From: OLB7 sp966250335
GTDB taxonomy: Bacteria > Bacteroidota > Ignavibacteria > OLB7
Reading direction: 5' to 3'
Length of the DNA: 64,000 nt
Assembly: GCA_966250335.1 (NCBI GenBank)
Contig: CBINGZ010000005.1
Coordinates: 124,001-188,000 of the forward strand
The notes under the pieces were generated by a model. The model was given only the letters and a program-made list of their open reading frames with translations, was not told the origin of the DNA and ran no database searches. This document shows positions 1-8,687 of this stretch, one piece after another (within the stretch, counting starts at the first letter, position 1; every line of letters begins with the position of its first letter). The position numbers and the translations under genes are program-made.

Positions 1-216
1 AAGGGAATCCGCGATCCCAATATCGCGCTTCGACACAACCTCTTCTTTGAAAACCCGGGCGCCTATTCGGAGTCGGAACTGCGCGCCTCGTTCGTCAGGT
101 ACAACGCGCAGTTCAGGAAGGTCGACCCGGCGCGTCTGGAGCTTCCCGTGGAAGAGCGGCAGCGCCCGGCGTCGTTCCTGAAGCGGCTCGCCGGGGCGTT
201 CAGGAGGGAGTCATGA
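1..216 (+). CDS. C-terminal end of an unidentified protein (5' partial)
   Basis: The frame is open from the first base of the window and stops at a TGA that overlaps the ATG of kdsD (ATGA). The 71 residues seen are rich in Arg, Phe and Ala and end in a basic tail. I do not recognise the family. The four-base overlap with kdsD implies translational coupling, so a role in LPS or envelope sugar metabolism is possible, but that is inference from position only. The start lies outside the window. Confidence 0.6.
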   Translation, partial: KGIRDPNIALRHNLFFENPGAYSESELRASFVRYNAQFRKVDPARLELPVEERQRPASFLKRLAGAFRRES

Positions 217-1190
217 AAAGCCGTTCGATCACGCTCCACGAGCGGGGGAGAGAAGTGATACGGATCGAGCGGGAGGCGCTCGCCGTGCTGGAGGAGCGTC
301 TGGACCGGAGCTTCGACAGAGCGGTCGAGCTGCTCCGCCGTTCGAAGGGGAAGGTGATTCTGACGGGGGTCGGCAAGTCCGGCATCATCGCGCAGAAGAT
401 CACCGCCACCCTGAACAGCACCGGGACCCCGGCGTTCAATCTCCACCCCTCCGACGCGCTCCACGGCGATCTGGGGATGGTGAGCCGGGGGGACGCGGTG
501 ATCGTCCTCTCCAAGAGCGGCGACACGGCGGAGCTGACGCAGCTTCTCTCGGTCCTCAGGAAGAGCGGCGTCACCATCATCGGCATCACCGGCAACCCCG
601 CCAGCACCCTGGGGCGCGAGGCCGATGTCGTGCTCGACTGTTCGGTGGAGCGGGAGGCGTGTCCCTTCGACCTCGCTCCGACCGCCTCCACCACCGCCAT
701 GCTCGCCCTGGGGGACGCGCTCGCGGTGGTTCTCTACGAGCAGAAGGGGTTCACGCGGGACGATTTCGCGACGACACATCCGGGGGGGATGATCGGTCGG
801 AAACTTCTCCTCCGTCTGGAGGATCTTATGAAACGGGGGGATGCGGTGCCGACGGTTCCCGCCTCGGCCCGGCTCGACGAGGTGGTGCTGGAGATCAGCC
901 GCAAGCGGATGGGGGCGACCCTGGTGACGGAGCGGAACAGACTGACCGGCATCATCACCGACGGCGATCTGCGGCGGCTGCTGGAGCGGAAGGTCGATCT
1001 CTACTCCATGACCGCCGCCGATCTGATGACCGTCGACCCGATGACCGCCGGCCCCGAGATGCTCGGCTCCGCCGCGCTGGTGATGCTGGAGGAGAACAAA
1101 CGAACGCAGCTCCCGGTGGTCGACACCCGCCGCCGTGTGCTCGGAATCGTCCATCTCCACGATCTGATCGAGGCGGGATTGAAGGGCTGA
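213..1190 (+). CDS. kdsD: arabinose-5-phosphate isomerase (KdsD/KpsF)
   Basis: 325 residues, the usual length for the family. It interconverts ribulose-5-phosphate and arabinose-5-phosphate, the first step of CMP-KDO synthesis for LPS, in the cytoplasm. An N-terminal SIS domain (about residues 30-190) carries the motif GVGKSG near residue 47 and SKSGDTAEL near residue 100. Two CBS domains follow (about 205-325), containing MKRGDAVP and ITDGDLRR. The ATG overlaps the stop of the upstream gene, and AGGAGGGAG sits just before it. Downstream lies lptC, so this is an LPS-building and LPS-export neighbourhood. Identification is from motifs and architecture. Confidence 0.95.
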   Translation: MKSRSITLHERGREVIRIEREALAVLEERLDRSFDRAVELLRRSKGKVILTGVGKSGIIAQKITATLNSTGTPAFNLHPSDALHGDLGMVSRGDAVIVLSKSGDTAELTQLLSVLRKSGVTIIGITGNPASTLGREADVVLDCSVEREACPFDLAPTASTTAMLALGDALAVVLYEQKGFTRDDFATTHPGGMIGRKLLLRLEDLMKRGDAVPTVPASARLDEVVLEISRKRMGATLVTERNRLTGIITDGDLRRLLERKVDLYSMTAADLMTVDPMTAGPEMLGSAALVMLEENKRTQLPVVDTRRRVLGIVHLHDLIEAGLKG

Positions 1191-1253
1191 TCCGTTCCCG
1201 GTATGTCTGATCCGTGCGCGGCCCCGCAGGGGCGAAATCATACGTTAGTGGTC

Positions 1254-1820
1254 ATGAAAATGGTATCGCAAACATCCCTCACGCTCCGTATGGTTGCCGT
1301 CGCTCTTCTGTCGACGGCCGTCGTCTCCTGTGGGGAGGAGGAGAAGGGAACGACCTCCGCGGAGGCGGTGATCCCGAAGGACGCCCCTGACAAGGAGAGC
1401 TGGAACACCACGCTGATCCTGACCGATTCCACCTGGACACGGGCCAAGATGGAGATCGGCCACGCACGGCAGTACGTGGCGAAGATGGAAACATTGCTCG
1501 ACAGCGGGGTGTATGTTCGATTCTACGATCGTGACGGCGCGCTCAACGCGACCCTTGTGGCCGACAGCGCCCGGATCGACGATCGTACACGGGACATGGC
1601 GGCGTTCGGCCGGGTCCATGTTCACAGCGGCAGGACACGAAGGGTGATCGACACCGAACGGCTCTATTTCGACAACGAACGACGCCTGCTTCATTCCGAT
1701 GCTCCCGTGCTGATCGTCGACAGCGCGCGCGGACAGACGGTGAACGGGGTGGGGTTCGAGAGCGACGAGGGGCTGACCCGGTACAAGATCTACAGGGTGA
1801 CGGCGACCAGGAATCAGTGA
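1254..1820 (+). CDS. lptC: LPS export periplasmic/lipoprotein component LptC
   Basis: 188 residues from the chosen ATG. The N-terminus has a basic start, a hydrophobic stretch and a lipobox ending STAVVSC, so it should be a lipoprotein. The body is a run of short beta-strands with the LptC pattern: a variable that describes a molecule before and after change, then VYVRFYDRDG, LVADSARID, and a C-terminal GVGFESDEGLTRYKI segment, which is typical of LptC and OstA-like folds. In LPS transport LptC links the inner-membrane LptBFG to periplasmic LptA. An ATG 17 codons upstream (1203) is also open, but it would bury the signal peptide. It lies 63 bases after kdsD, consistent with a shared transcript. 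Confidence 0.8.
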   Translation: MKMVSQTSLTLRMVAVALLSTAVVSCGEEEKGTTSAEAVIPKDAPDKESWNTTLILTDSTWTRAKMEIGHARQYVAKMETLLDSGVYVRFYDRDGALNATLVADSARIDDRTRDMAAFGRVHVHSGRTRRVIDTERLYFDNERRLLHSDAPVLIVDSARGQTVNGVGFESDEGLTRYKIYRVTATRNQ

Positions 1821-2091
1821 GGAGGCATCGATTCGTCCCGATTGTTTTTTCGCAAGTCGGATCGGCCGGATGTCGTATTATCGCGGTACAGGATCATCAC
1901 GACGCCGGGCCCGCGGATTTCCCGCGGCGACCCTCCCGGTCGTGACGTGCCGACACCATGCCCCGCCCCCAGGTTCGCCCCGCATGACAACCGATGGCCA
2001 GGATACAGGAGGAGAGGCGATCACTCGCCCCTCTCGACGCGCGTTAGGGGGTACCAGCGTGCGCAATACATCGTTATCCGCAAGGAGTAGT
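1821..2091 (+). other. 271-base leader between lptC and tpiA
   Basis: I see no convincing gene here. It contains a CCGCGG-ATTTC-CCGCGG hairpin near 1911-1927 and another imperfect hairpin of GAGAG/CTCTC type near 2012-2037. These could be part of a lptC 3' end or a tpiA 5' leader. No known riboswitch class is recognised. Confidence 0.3.
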
Positions 2092-2886
2092 ATGCGCAAG
2101 ACAATTGTGGCCGGGAACTGGAAGATGAATACCGACATCCAGGCGGGCGGCCTGCTTGCCGACGGAGTGGTGGACGGAATACGCCGGGCCGGTGTGCCGG
2201 ACGATATACAGGTCGTGCTCTGCCCTCCCTTCACCCATCTGAGCGATGTGGTCGCGCGGGCGCAGGGGACGCCGGTGAAGGTCGGGGCGCAGAACGTCAG
2301 CCGCTCCGCAAGCGGCGCGTTCACGGGGGAGATCTCCGTGACCATGCTCAAGTCGGTCGGCTGCTCGTACGTGATCGTGGGACACTCGGAGCGGCGGCTC
2401 CAGTTCGCCGAATCGGATTCCGAGATAGGAGGGAAGGTCTCCCTCATCCTCGGCGCCAAGCTCTCCCCGATCATCTGCATCGGCGAGACCGAGACCGAGC
2501 GCGAGCAGGGGCGGACGGCCGACATCATCAGACGTCAGTTGAAGGGGGCGGTCGCCCAGGTCTACAAGCAGGCGATGCTGGAGTGCGTGATCGCCTACGA
2601 GCCGGTCTGGGCGATCGGGACCGGCAAGACCGCCACGCCGGAGCAGGCGGAGGAGGTCCACGGCATCATCCGCGACTATCTGGCCCAGGCCTATTCGTCG
2701 GCGATCGCCGACGAGGTTTCGATCATCTACGGCGGCAGCGTCACGGCCGCCACCGCCTCCGGTCTCTTCGCCAAGCCGAACATCGACGGCGCGCTGGTGG
2801 GTGGGGCATCGCTCGATCCTGCCTCGTTCCTCGCCATCGTGAACTCCGCCGTTGCCGTCCGTTCGTCGGTGGCAACGGCTGACTGA
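2092..2886 (+). CDS. tpiA: triosephosphate isomerase
   Basis: 264 residues. It interconverts dihydroxyacetone phosphate and glyceraldehyde-3-phosphate in glycolysis and gluconeogenesis. The start is set by MRKTIVAGNWKMN (the substrate Asn-Lys pair) and by AAGGAG at 2082-2087. Catalytic His is in VIVGHSERR and catalytic Glu in AYEPVWAIGTGKTAT; the phosphate-binding IIYGGSVT and the final GALVGGASL are present. A longer in-frame reading from 1870 has no homology-like sequence and passes through the leader, so I reject it. A hairpin terminator follows at 2960. Confidence 0.97.
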   Translation: MRKTIVAGNWKMNTDIQAGGLLADGVVDGIRRAGVPDDIQVVLCPPFTHLSDVVARAQGTPVKVGAQNVSRSASGAFTGEISVTMLKSVGCSYVIVGHSERRLQFAESDSEIGGKVSLILGAKLSPIICIGETETEREQGRTADIIRRQLKGAVAQVYKQAMLECVIAYEPVWAIGTGKTATPEQAEEVHGIIRDYLAQAYSSAIADEVSIIYGGSVTAATASGLFAKPNIDGALVGGASLDPASFLAIVNSAVAVRSSVATAD

Positions 2887-2959
2887 TGCGGTGCGTGACG
2901 TCGGCGGGCTTCGTCGCGCGGCGTGCGATCCGGGGGTAGCGACCGCGATATATCGTTCG

Positions 2960-3027
2960 AAGACGCAGAGTGTCGGGAATCGGCGAGCCCCGTGAGGGTT
3001 CCCTTCCCCGGCCCTCTGCGTCTTTTT
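2960..3027 (+). terminator. intrinsic terminator after tpiA
   Basis: An 11-base perfect inverted repeat, AAGACGCAGAG and CTCTGCGTCTT, encloses about 43 bases and runs directly into a T-rich stretch (TCTTTTTC). The enclosed segment can itself fold through GAGCCCC/GGGTTC. It separates tpiA from the ammonia-lyase gene. Confidence 0.7.
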
Positions 3028-3143
3028 CATGCCGGCTCACCGATGGGGATCTTATCGGTATCTTCGCGGCGTTCCCGCCGGGGCGCTTCCGATCGCATCC
3101 GGCGGATGATCCCCGCATCCTCATACGATCTTTCCATCGATCC

Positions 3144-4682
3144 ATGTCCACTATCGTTCTCGACGGCAGCAGCCTTACCATAGCCCAGGTGGCGCAGATC
3201 GCCCGCGACACGGCGACCACCGTCACCATCGCCGACGAGGCGATCGACAGGATGCGCGCCTCACGCGCCGTGATCGAAGACTGGGTGGAACGTGGCGAGG
3301 TCGTCTACGGCGTCACCACCGGGTTCGGCGAGTTCGCCAACGTCGTCATCGACCGTGAGCATCTGGAGCGTCTCCAGGAGAATCTGATCCGCAGCCATGC
3401 CGTCGGCGCCGGCGAGAACATCACCCCCGACGTCATGCGGGCGATGATGGCGCTCCGGATCAATGCGCTGGCGAAAGGATACAGCGGCATCAGGATCGAG
3501 ACGGTCGCCACCCTCGTGGAGATGCTCAACCGCAACATCGTCCCGGTCTCCCCCGCCCAGGGCTCGGTCGGATCGTCGGGAGATCTCGTCCAGCTCTCGC
3601 ACCTCATTCTGGCGGCGATGGGGGAGGGGAGAGTATGGAAGGATGGATCTCCCGTCCCCTCCGGGCCGGTCCTGGCGGAAGCGGGGATCAGGCCGCTCCA
3701 TCTTGCGGCGAAGGAGGGGCTGGCGCTGATCAACGGAACGCAGATGATGGCTTCCTTCGGGACGCTGGCGCTGGATGAGGCGGAGCGTCTTGCCCGCACC
3801 GCCGACGTGATCGCCGCTCTTTCGGTGGAGGCGCTGAAGGGGACCGACCGTGCGTTCGATCATCGTCTGCACGCGGTCCGTCCCCATCCCGGCCAGATCG
3901 CGACAGCCTCCAACCTGCGCGATCTGATGGCGGGATCGGAGATCCGCGAATCGCACCGTTACGACGACGACCGTGTCCAGGACGCCTATTCGCTCCGATG
4001 CATTCCGCAGATCCACGGCGCAAGCCGCGACGCCATCGCCTACGTCCGCCGGGTGCTGGAGATCGAGATCAACTCGGCCACCGACAACCCGCTGATCTTC
4101 GCAGAGACCCACGAGCCGATCGAAGGGGGGAACTTCCACGGGCAGCCGCTGGCGCTGGCGCTCGATTTCCTGGCGATCGCCGCGGCGGAGCTTGCGAGCG
4201 TCTCCGAACGGAGGAGCGAGCGGATGGTCAACGGCGCCCTCAGCAGGCTGCCGAGGTTCCTGACGACGAACGGCGGGCTCAACAGCGGCTACATGATCGC
4301 GCAGTACACGGCGGCGTCGATCGTCAGCGAGAACAAGGTGCTGGCGCATCCCGCCTCGGTCGATTCGATCCCCACCTCCGCCAACCAGGAGGATCACAAT
4401 TCGATGGGGTCGATCGCCGCCCAGAAGGCGCTGAAGGTGGTCAGAAACCTGGAGAGTGTGCTGGCGGTGGAGTTCGTCTGCGCGGTTCAGGGGATCGACT
4501 TCCATGCGCCGCTGAAGTGCGGGGCGGGGACGGCGCCGGTCCATGCGCTCCTCCGGAGCAGGGTTCCGCATCTGAAGGAGGACAGGGTGATCTACGAGGA
4601 TCTGCTGGCGGCGCAGGAGCTGATCAGGAGCGGCGAGGTTCTGGCCGCGGCCGAGGGGGGGATGGGGAGGTCGCTTCTCTGA
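3144..4682 (+). CDS. hutH: histidine/aromatic amino acid ammonia-lyase (HutH family)
   Basis: 512 residues from the ATG that begins MSTIVLDG; the longer reading from 2970 crosses the tpiA terminator. The family eliminates ammonia from histidine (or phenylalanine/tyrosine) using an MIO cofactor formed from an internal tripeptide. Here the tripeptide is Ser144-Ser145-Gly146 in GSVGSSGDLVQL, where Ala-Ser-Gly is canonical. Other active-site segments are present: TTGFGEF, NLIRSHAVG (the His found in histidine and tyrosine lyases), NGTQ, QDAYSLRC, TDNPLIF, EGGNFHG and SANQEDHNSMG. There is no hutU, hutI or hutG next to it, so histidine as substrate is likely but not certain. Confidence 0.85.
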   Translation: MSTIVLDGSSLTIAQVAQIARDTATTVTIADEAIDRMRASRAVIEDWVERGEVVYGVTTGFGEFANVVIDREHLERLQENLIRSHAVGAGENITPDVMRAMMALRINALAKGYSGIRIETVATLVEMLNRNIVPVSPAQGSVGSSGDLVQLSHLILAAMGEGRVWKDGSPVPSGPVLAEAGIRPLHLAAKEGLALINGTQMMASFGTLALDEAERLARTADVIAALSVEALKGTDRAFDHRLHAVRPHPGQIATASNLRDLMAGSEIRESHRYDDDRVQDAYSLRCIPQIHGASRDAIAYVRRVLEIEINSATDNPLIFAETHEPIEGGNFHGQPLALALDFLAIAAAELASVSERRSERMVNGALSRLPRFLTTNGGLNSGYMIAQYTAASIVSENKVLAHPASVDSIPTSANQEDHNSMGSIAAQKALKVVRNLESVLAVEFVCAVQGIDFHAPLKCGAGTAPVHALLRSRVPHLKEDRVIYEDLLAAQELIRSGEVLAAAEGGMGRSLL

Positions 4683-4816
4683 GTTTTGTAACTCTTTACC
4701 ACCGGGCCGCGATGTGACTTTGGGCGTCTTGTATGATCGCCGTCGCAACACTATCTTTGCGGTTCTTCTCGATAAGTGACAACAAAAATCTGCCGCACGG
4801 CAGGGAGAACGAAGCA

Positions 4817-5269
4817 GTGATACAGCCGCAGAAGATGACGGTTTCTGCAAAGGAATCGGAAGTCGTTAAGAATTGGTGGGTGGTCGACGCCAGCGGGCAG
4901 ACCCTTGGCCGCCTTGCGTCTCAGGTCGCTCACATCCTTCGCGGCAAGCACAAGCCGCTCTACACGCCGCATGTCGACTGCGGGGATTTCGTTGTGGTGA
5001 TCAACGCCGACAAGATCGAGATCGCCCCGAAGCGTGCCGAGCAGAAGGAATACGTCCACCACACCGGCTATCCGGGTGGACAGCGGTTCCGCACCTACAA
5101 GCAGATGATCGAGAACAAGCCGGAGGAGATCATCGAGCTGGCGGTACGCCGGATGATCCCGAGGAACCGTCTGGGTCGTCGCATCGTCATGAAGCTCAAG
5201 GTCTACGCCGGCCCGGAGCATCCGCACCGCGCCCAGAAGCCGCAGCAGCTTGAACTGAAGTACAAGTAA
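4817..5269 (+). CDS. rplM: 50S ribosomal protein L13
   Basis: 150 residues from a GTG at 4817. This start is favoured because AGGGAG at 4802-4807 lies nine bases upstream; the next candidate, ATG at 4835, has no visible ribosome binding site. Family signatures are VVDASGQTLGRLAS, HILRGKHKP, HVDCGDFVVVINADK, MIPRNRLGRR and VYAGPEHPH. It is the first gene of the rplM-rpsI pair, the standard bacterial order, and the rpsI gene starts 20 bases later. A primary binder of 23S rRNA in early 50S assembly. Confidence 0.96.
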   Translation: MIQPQKMTVSAKESEVVKNWWVVDASGQTLGRLASQVAHILRGKHKPLYTPHVDCGDFVVVINADKIEIAPKRAEQKEYVHHTGYPGGQRFRTYKQMIENKPEEIIELAVRRMIPRNRLGRRIVMKLKVYAGPEHPHRAQKPQQLELKYK

Positions 5270-5289
5270 TTTCTATATCGGTACGATCC

Positions 5290-5676
5290 ATGCCCAATTC
5301 AATCAACGTCGGTCGTCGTAAGAACGCGGTTGCCCGTGTCTATCTGACCCCCGGCAACGGAAACGTGATCGTCAACGCGCGGGAGTTCATCAACTTCTTC
5401 CCCGATCCCTTCGATCGGCAGCTTGTGATGTCCCCCCTGGTCAGCGTCGAGATGGTCGATCGCTTCGACGTCCACGCCAACGTGAACGGCGGCGGCCGTG
5501 CCGGCCAGGCAGGCGCCATCCGTCACGGTATAGCGCGCGCTCTTGTCGAGATCGACGAGTCGCTGAAGTCGGCCCTCCGTCGCGGCGGCCACCTGACGCG
5601 CGATCCGCGAATGGTCGAGCGCAAGAAGTACGGCCAGAAGAAGGCCCGTAAGCGCTTCCAGTTCAGCAAGCGCTGA
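5290..5676 (+). CDS. rpsI: 30S ribosomal protein S9
   Basis: 128 residues, normal length. Begins with GRRKNAVARVYL, contains VNGGGRAGQAGAIRHGIARAL and ends in the conserved basic tail KKYGQKKARKRFQFSKR, which reaches the P-site tRNA in the 30S subunit. Lies 20 bases after rplM. No clear Shine-Dalgarno sequence is visible before the ATG, so it may depend on coupling to rplM or on leaderless-type initiation known in Bacteroidota relatives. Confidence 0.97.
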   Translation: MPNSINVGRRKNAVARVYLTPGNGNVIVNAREFINFFPDPFDRQLVMSPLVSVEMVDRFDVHANVNGGGRAGQAGAIRHGIARALVEIDESLKSALRRGGHLTRDPRMVERKKYGQKKARKRFQFSKR

Positions 5677-5932
5677 TCGCAGACATTTCGATGCGACCGT
5701 GCGGAGGCGGACGCGTCCGGCAACCCCGGAGTGCGCTCGCCTCTTCTCCGTCGTATCGGCCCGGTCCGGTATCGCCGTGAGGTGTTCACCGGAACCGGCT
5801 TCATACTCCCCCTCCGTGGGGAGAACACGCATACCTTCCGATCGCCCGTGTGTGCCCGCGACAAGCTCGCGGGTGTGCGGCGCAGAACCGACGAAGGTAG
5901 AGGAACAGCAACACAAACCGAGAGGAACTCTC
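5677..5932 (+). other. rpsI-rpsB intergenic leader with hairpin
   Basis: 256 bases without a supported gene. It contains a perfect hairpin, CCCGCGA (5855-5861), loop CAAGC, TCGCGGG (5867-5873), with no T-tract after it. A structured 5' leader that mediates S2 feedback is known upstream of rpsB in several phyla; whether this is one cannot be judged from sequence alone. Confidence 0.35.
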
Positions 5933-6841
5933 ATGCCATTCGTAGAGATCGAGGATCTCCTGAACGCCGGTGCCCATTTCGGTCACCTCACCCGCCGCTG
6001 GAACCCCCAGATGCGCCCCTATATCTTCATGGAGCGCAACGGCATCCACATCATCGACCTCAAGAAGACCCAGGTCCTTGTCGACGAGGCGCGCAATGCG
6101 GCCGAGCGGATCGCTTCCGAAGGAAAGCGGATCCTCTTCGTCGGCACCAAGAAGCAGGCGCGCGACGTCATCCGTAACGAGGCGAGCCGTGTCGGCACCA
6201 ACTACGTCAGCGAGCGCTGGCTGGGCGGCATGCTCACGAACTTCGCCACGATCCGCAAGTCGCTGAAGCGCCTGGCGACGATCGAGAAGATGGAGACCGA
6301 CGGCACGTACGACAGCCTCACCAAGAAGGAGCGTCTGATGATCAGCCGTGAGAAGGAGCGCCTGGTGCGCGTCCTCGGCGGCATCGTCGACATGAACCGC
6401 CTTCCGGGGGCTCTTTACATTGTGGATATACGGAAGGAACATCTTGCGGTGAAGGAAGCCCGCACGCTCGGCATTCCGGTGATCGCCATCGTCGACACCA
6501 ACACCGACCCGCGCGAGGTCGACTTCCCGATTCCGGCCAACGACGATTCGCTCAAGACGGTTGCGCTGATCACCAAGGTGATCGCCGACGGTGTCGCCAT
6601 GGGCCGCGAGGCAAGCAAGCAGAACATGCTTGAGGATGGAGCCGCCGACGACCGCGCCATGAAGGAGGCGGGCGCCGAAGGGATGATGGACGGCGACAAG
6701 GCGCAGGCCCGCCGTCGCACCCGCTCCCGTCGCGGATCGGGCGGCGGACGCGAGGGGGGCGAGGGAGAGCCCCAGGGCGCCGAGGCGGGAGCCCAGACCG
6801 AGGGGATGGGCGGAACGAACGAGGGGAGCGACCGGGCCTGA
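5933..6841 (+). CDS. rpsB: 30S ribosomal protein S2 with long basic/Gly-rich C-terminal tail
   Basis: 302 residues from the ATG that follows AGAGGAAC. The core (about residues 1-235) has NAGAHFGHLTRRWNPQM, YIFMERNGIHIIDL, ILFVGTKKQAR, ERWLGGMLTNF and VDTNTDPREVDFPIPAND. The usual bacterial length is about 240-260; here a tail of about 50 residues is added, ending in Arg-rich then Gly/Glu-rich sequence (RRRTRSRRGSGGGREGG). rpsB followed by tsf is the conserved bacterial order. The longer reading from 5699 covers the leader and is rejected. Confidence 0.96.
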   Translation: MPFVEIEDLLNAGAHFGHLTRRWNPQMRPYIFMERNGIHIIDLKKTQVLVDEARNAAERIASEGKRILFVGTKKQARDVIRNEASRVGTNYVSERWLGGMLTNFATIRKSLKRLATIEKMETDGTYDSLTKKERLMISREKERLVRVLGGIVDMNRLPGALYIVDIRKEHLAVKEARTLGIPVIAIVDTNTDPREVDFPIPANDDSLKTVALITKVIADGVAMGREASKQNMLEDGAADDRAMKEAGAEGMMDGDKAQARRRTRSRRGSGGGREGGEGEPQGAEAGAQTEGMGGTNEGSDRA

Positions 6842-6904
6842 TCCCGGACCCTCCTTCCCGAACAGCGAGCAACGTCAGAACATTATAAACCTCAGAACAT
6901 AGTC

Positions 6905-7753
6905 ATGGCTATTTCCGCACAAGACGTCAAGAGCCTCCGCGACCGTACGGGCGCCGGCATGGGCGACTGCAAGAAGGCACTGGAAGAGGCCGGCGGCGAC
7001 ATGGACGCCGCCATCGAGGTCCTGCGCAAGAAGGGGGCCGCCACGGCCGCCAAGCGCGCCGACAAGGACGCCAACGAAGGTGTCGTCGCCACGGCGATCT
7101 CGGCCGACCGCACCCGCGCCGCGATCGTCGAGGTCAACTGCGAAACCGACTTCGTGGCCCGCAACGTGGAGTTCAGCGACTTCGTCCGCAAGCTCGCCGA
7201 TCATGTGGTGAACGCCGAGCCGACGAGCATCGAGGAGCTGATGGCAAGCAGCATCGACGGCGCGACCGTCGAGACGCTGCTGAACGACCTGCTGGCGAAG
7301 TTCAACGAGCGGATCGAGATCCGCCGCTTCGAGATCGTCAAGACCGAAGGGGGCTTCGTTGCCGACTACGTCCACAACGGCGACAAGCTCGGCGTTCTGG
7401 TCGAGTTCCAGGGAGCCGGTGACGAGGGGGTCAGCGCCGTGGGCCGCGACGTGGCGATGCAGATCGCCGCGATGAACCCGCAGTACGTCCGCCGCGAGGA
7501 AGTGCCGCAGGAAGCGCTCGACAAGGAGCGCGAGATCTACTCCGAGCAGATGAGGAACGAGGGGAAGAAGGAGGAGATCATCGGCAAGATCGTCGAGGGG
7601 CGTATCGAGAAGTACTACGCCGACGTCTGCCTCCTTGAGCAGTCGTTCGTGAAGGACTCCTCCAAGGCGGTCAACGAGGTGCTGAAGGAGCAGGCCGGCG
7701 GCGATAACGCTCCGACCGTGGTCCGCTTCATCCGCTACAACCTGGGCCAGTAA
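6905..7753 (+). CDS. tsf: translation elongation factor Ts
   Basis: 282 residues. EF-Ts recharges EF-Tu by nucleotide exchange. The N-terminal UBA-like part has VKSLRDRTGAGMGDCKKALEEAGGDMDAAIEVLRKKG, the classic opening; VEVNCETDFVARN and VADYVHNGDKLGVLVEF follow. Positioned 63 bases after rpsB and closed by a strong terminator at 7800, so rpsB-tsf form a transcription unit. Confidence 0.97.
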   Translation: MAISAQDVKSLRDRTGAGMGDCKKALEEAGGDMDAAIEVLRKKGAATAAKRADKDANEGVVATAISADRTRAAIVEVNCETDFVARNVEFSDFVRKLADHVVNAEPTSIEELMASSIDGATVETLLNDLLAKFNERIEIRRFEIVKTEGGFVADYVHNGDKLGVLVEFQGAGDEGVSAVGRDVAMQIAAMNPQYVRREEVPQEALDKEREIYSEQMRNEGKKEEIIGKIVEGRIEKYYADVCLLEQSFVKDSSKAVNEVLKEQAGGDNAPTVVRFIRYNLGQ

Positions 7754-7799
7754 GCCCGGCGGTCGCGAAGCGCCGATGCCGGAATCCAATCTGTAAGAA

Positions 7800-7834
7800 A
7801 AGTCTCGCAGCTCTGCGGCTGCGGGACTTTTTTT
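7800..7834 (+). terminator. intrinsic terminator after tsf
   Basis: Stem AGTCTCGCAG / CTGCGGGACT with one G-T pair, an eight-base loop, then a run of eight T residues. A textbook Rho-independent terminator. Confidence 0.9.
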
Positions 7835-7835
7835 G

Positions 7836-7843
7836 TACTTTTG
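7836..7843 (+). promoter_or_regulatory. possible -7 element for pyrH (TACTTTTG)
   Basis: TACTTTTG fits the Bacteroidota -7 motif TANNTTTG and lies between the tsf terminator and pyrH, where a promoter is expected. No matching -33 TTTG is evident, so this is weak. Confidence 0.3.
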
Positions 7844-7895
7844 ACCGCCTCGACGCCATATCCGGGGCCCCGGAACAGCATCCAATCCCAGCACG

Positions 7896-8612
7896 ATGAA
7901 CCCACGATACAAGCGTATTCTTCTGAAGATCAGCGGCGAAGCCCTTATGGGAGAAGCCGGCTACGGGATCGACCCGAACATGATCGACGCGTTCGCGCGT
8001 GAAGTACAGTCGGTACAGCGGCTCGGGATCGAGATCGGCATCGTGATCGGAGGGGGGAATATCTACAGGGGCGTTCAGGCGGTGGCGCAGGGGATCGACA
8101 AGGTGACGGGAGATCACATGGGGATGCTCGCCACGGTCATCAACTCCCTGGCGATGCAGAAGGCGCTGGAGAATCTCGACATCAGCACCCGTCTTCAGAC
8201 GGCGATCAAGATGGAACAGATCGCCGAACCCTTCATCCGTCGCCGCGCCGTGCGTCACCTGGAGAAGGGGCGCGTGGTGATCTTCGGAGCCGGCACCGGC
8301 AACCCCTATTTCACGACCGACACCGCCGCCGCGCTCCGCGCCATCGAAATCGATGCCGACGCGCTGGTGATGGGGAAGAACGGCGTCGACGGCATCTACG
8401 ATGCCGACCCGCGCGTGGTGCCGACCGCCACCCGCTTCTCCCGGATCAGCTACCGGGAGGTTCACGATCGCAATCTTCGGGTGATGGATCTGACCGCCAT
8501 CACTCTCTGTCAGGAGAACAATCTGCCGATCTCCGTGTTCGATATCGGCGTCACGGGCAATCTCAGGCGGCTCGTGATGGGGGAGGAGATCGGGACCGAG
8601 GTCACGGCCTGA
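7896..8612 (+). CDS. pyrH: uridylate kinase
   Basis: 238 residues, standard length. Phosphorylates UMP to UDP in pyrimidine nucleotide synthesis. Amino-acid-kinase family features: YKRILLKISGEALMG, IGIVIGGGNIYRG, GDHMGMLATVINSLAMQ, FGAGTGNPYFTTDTAAALRA and DGIYDADPR. The rpsB-tsf-pyrH-frr order is widely conserved in bacteria, supporting the call. Confidence 0.97.
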   Translation: MNPRYKRILLKISGEALMGEAGYGIDPNMIDAFAREVQSVQRLGIEIGIVIGGGNIYRGVQAVAQGIDKVTGDHMGMLATVINSLAMQKALENLDISTRLQTAIKMEQIAEPFIRRRAVRHLEKGRVVIFGAGTGNPYFTTDTAAALRAIEIDADALVMGKNGVDGIYDADPRVVPTATRFSRISYREVHDRNLRVMDLTAITLCQENNLPISVFDIGVTGNLRRLVMGEEIGTEVTA

Positions 8613-8687
8613 GCCGCGCGGGCTCCGGGGTCCGGGGCCGGCACGGTTCAATCATCCAACAACAGATATCAGAAGCATTTCACAGCC

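Noticed and set aside
63..1241. 392-residue open frame antisense to kdsD
   Set aside because: A shadow of a GC-rich gene: no family motifs, and kdsD on the other strand has complete motifs.
3144..4682. full hut operon
   Set aside because: Neighbours are tpiA and rplM; no urocanase or imidazolonepropionase is present.
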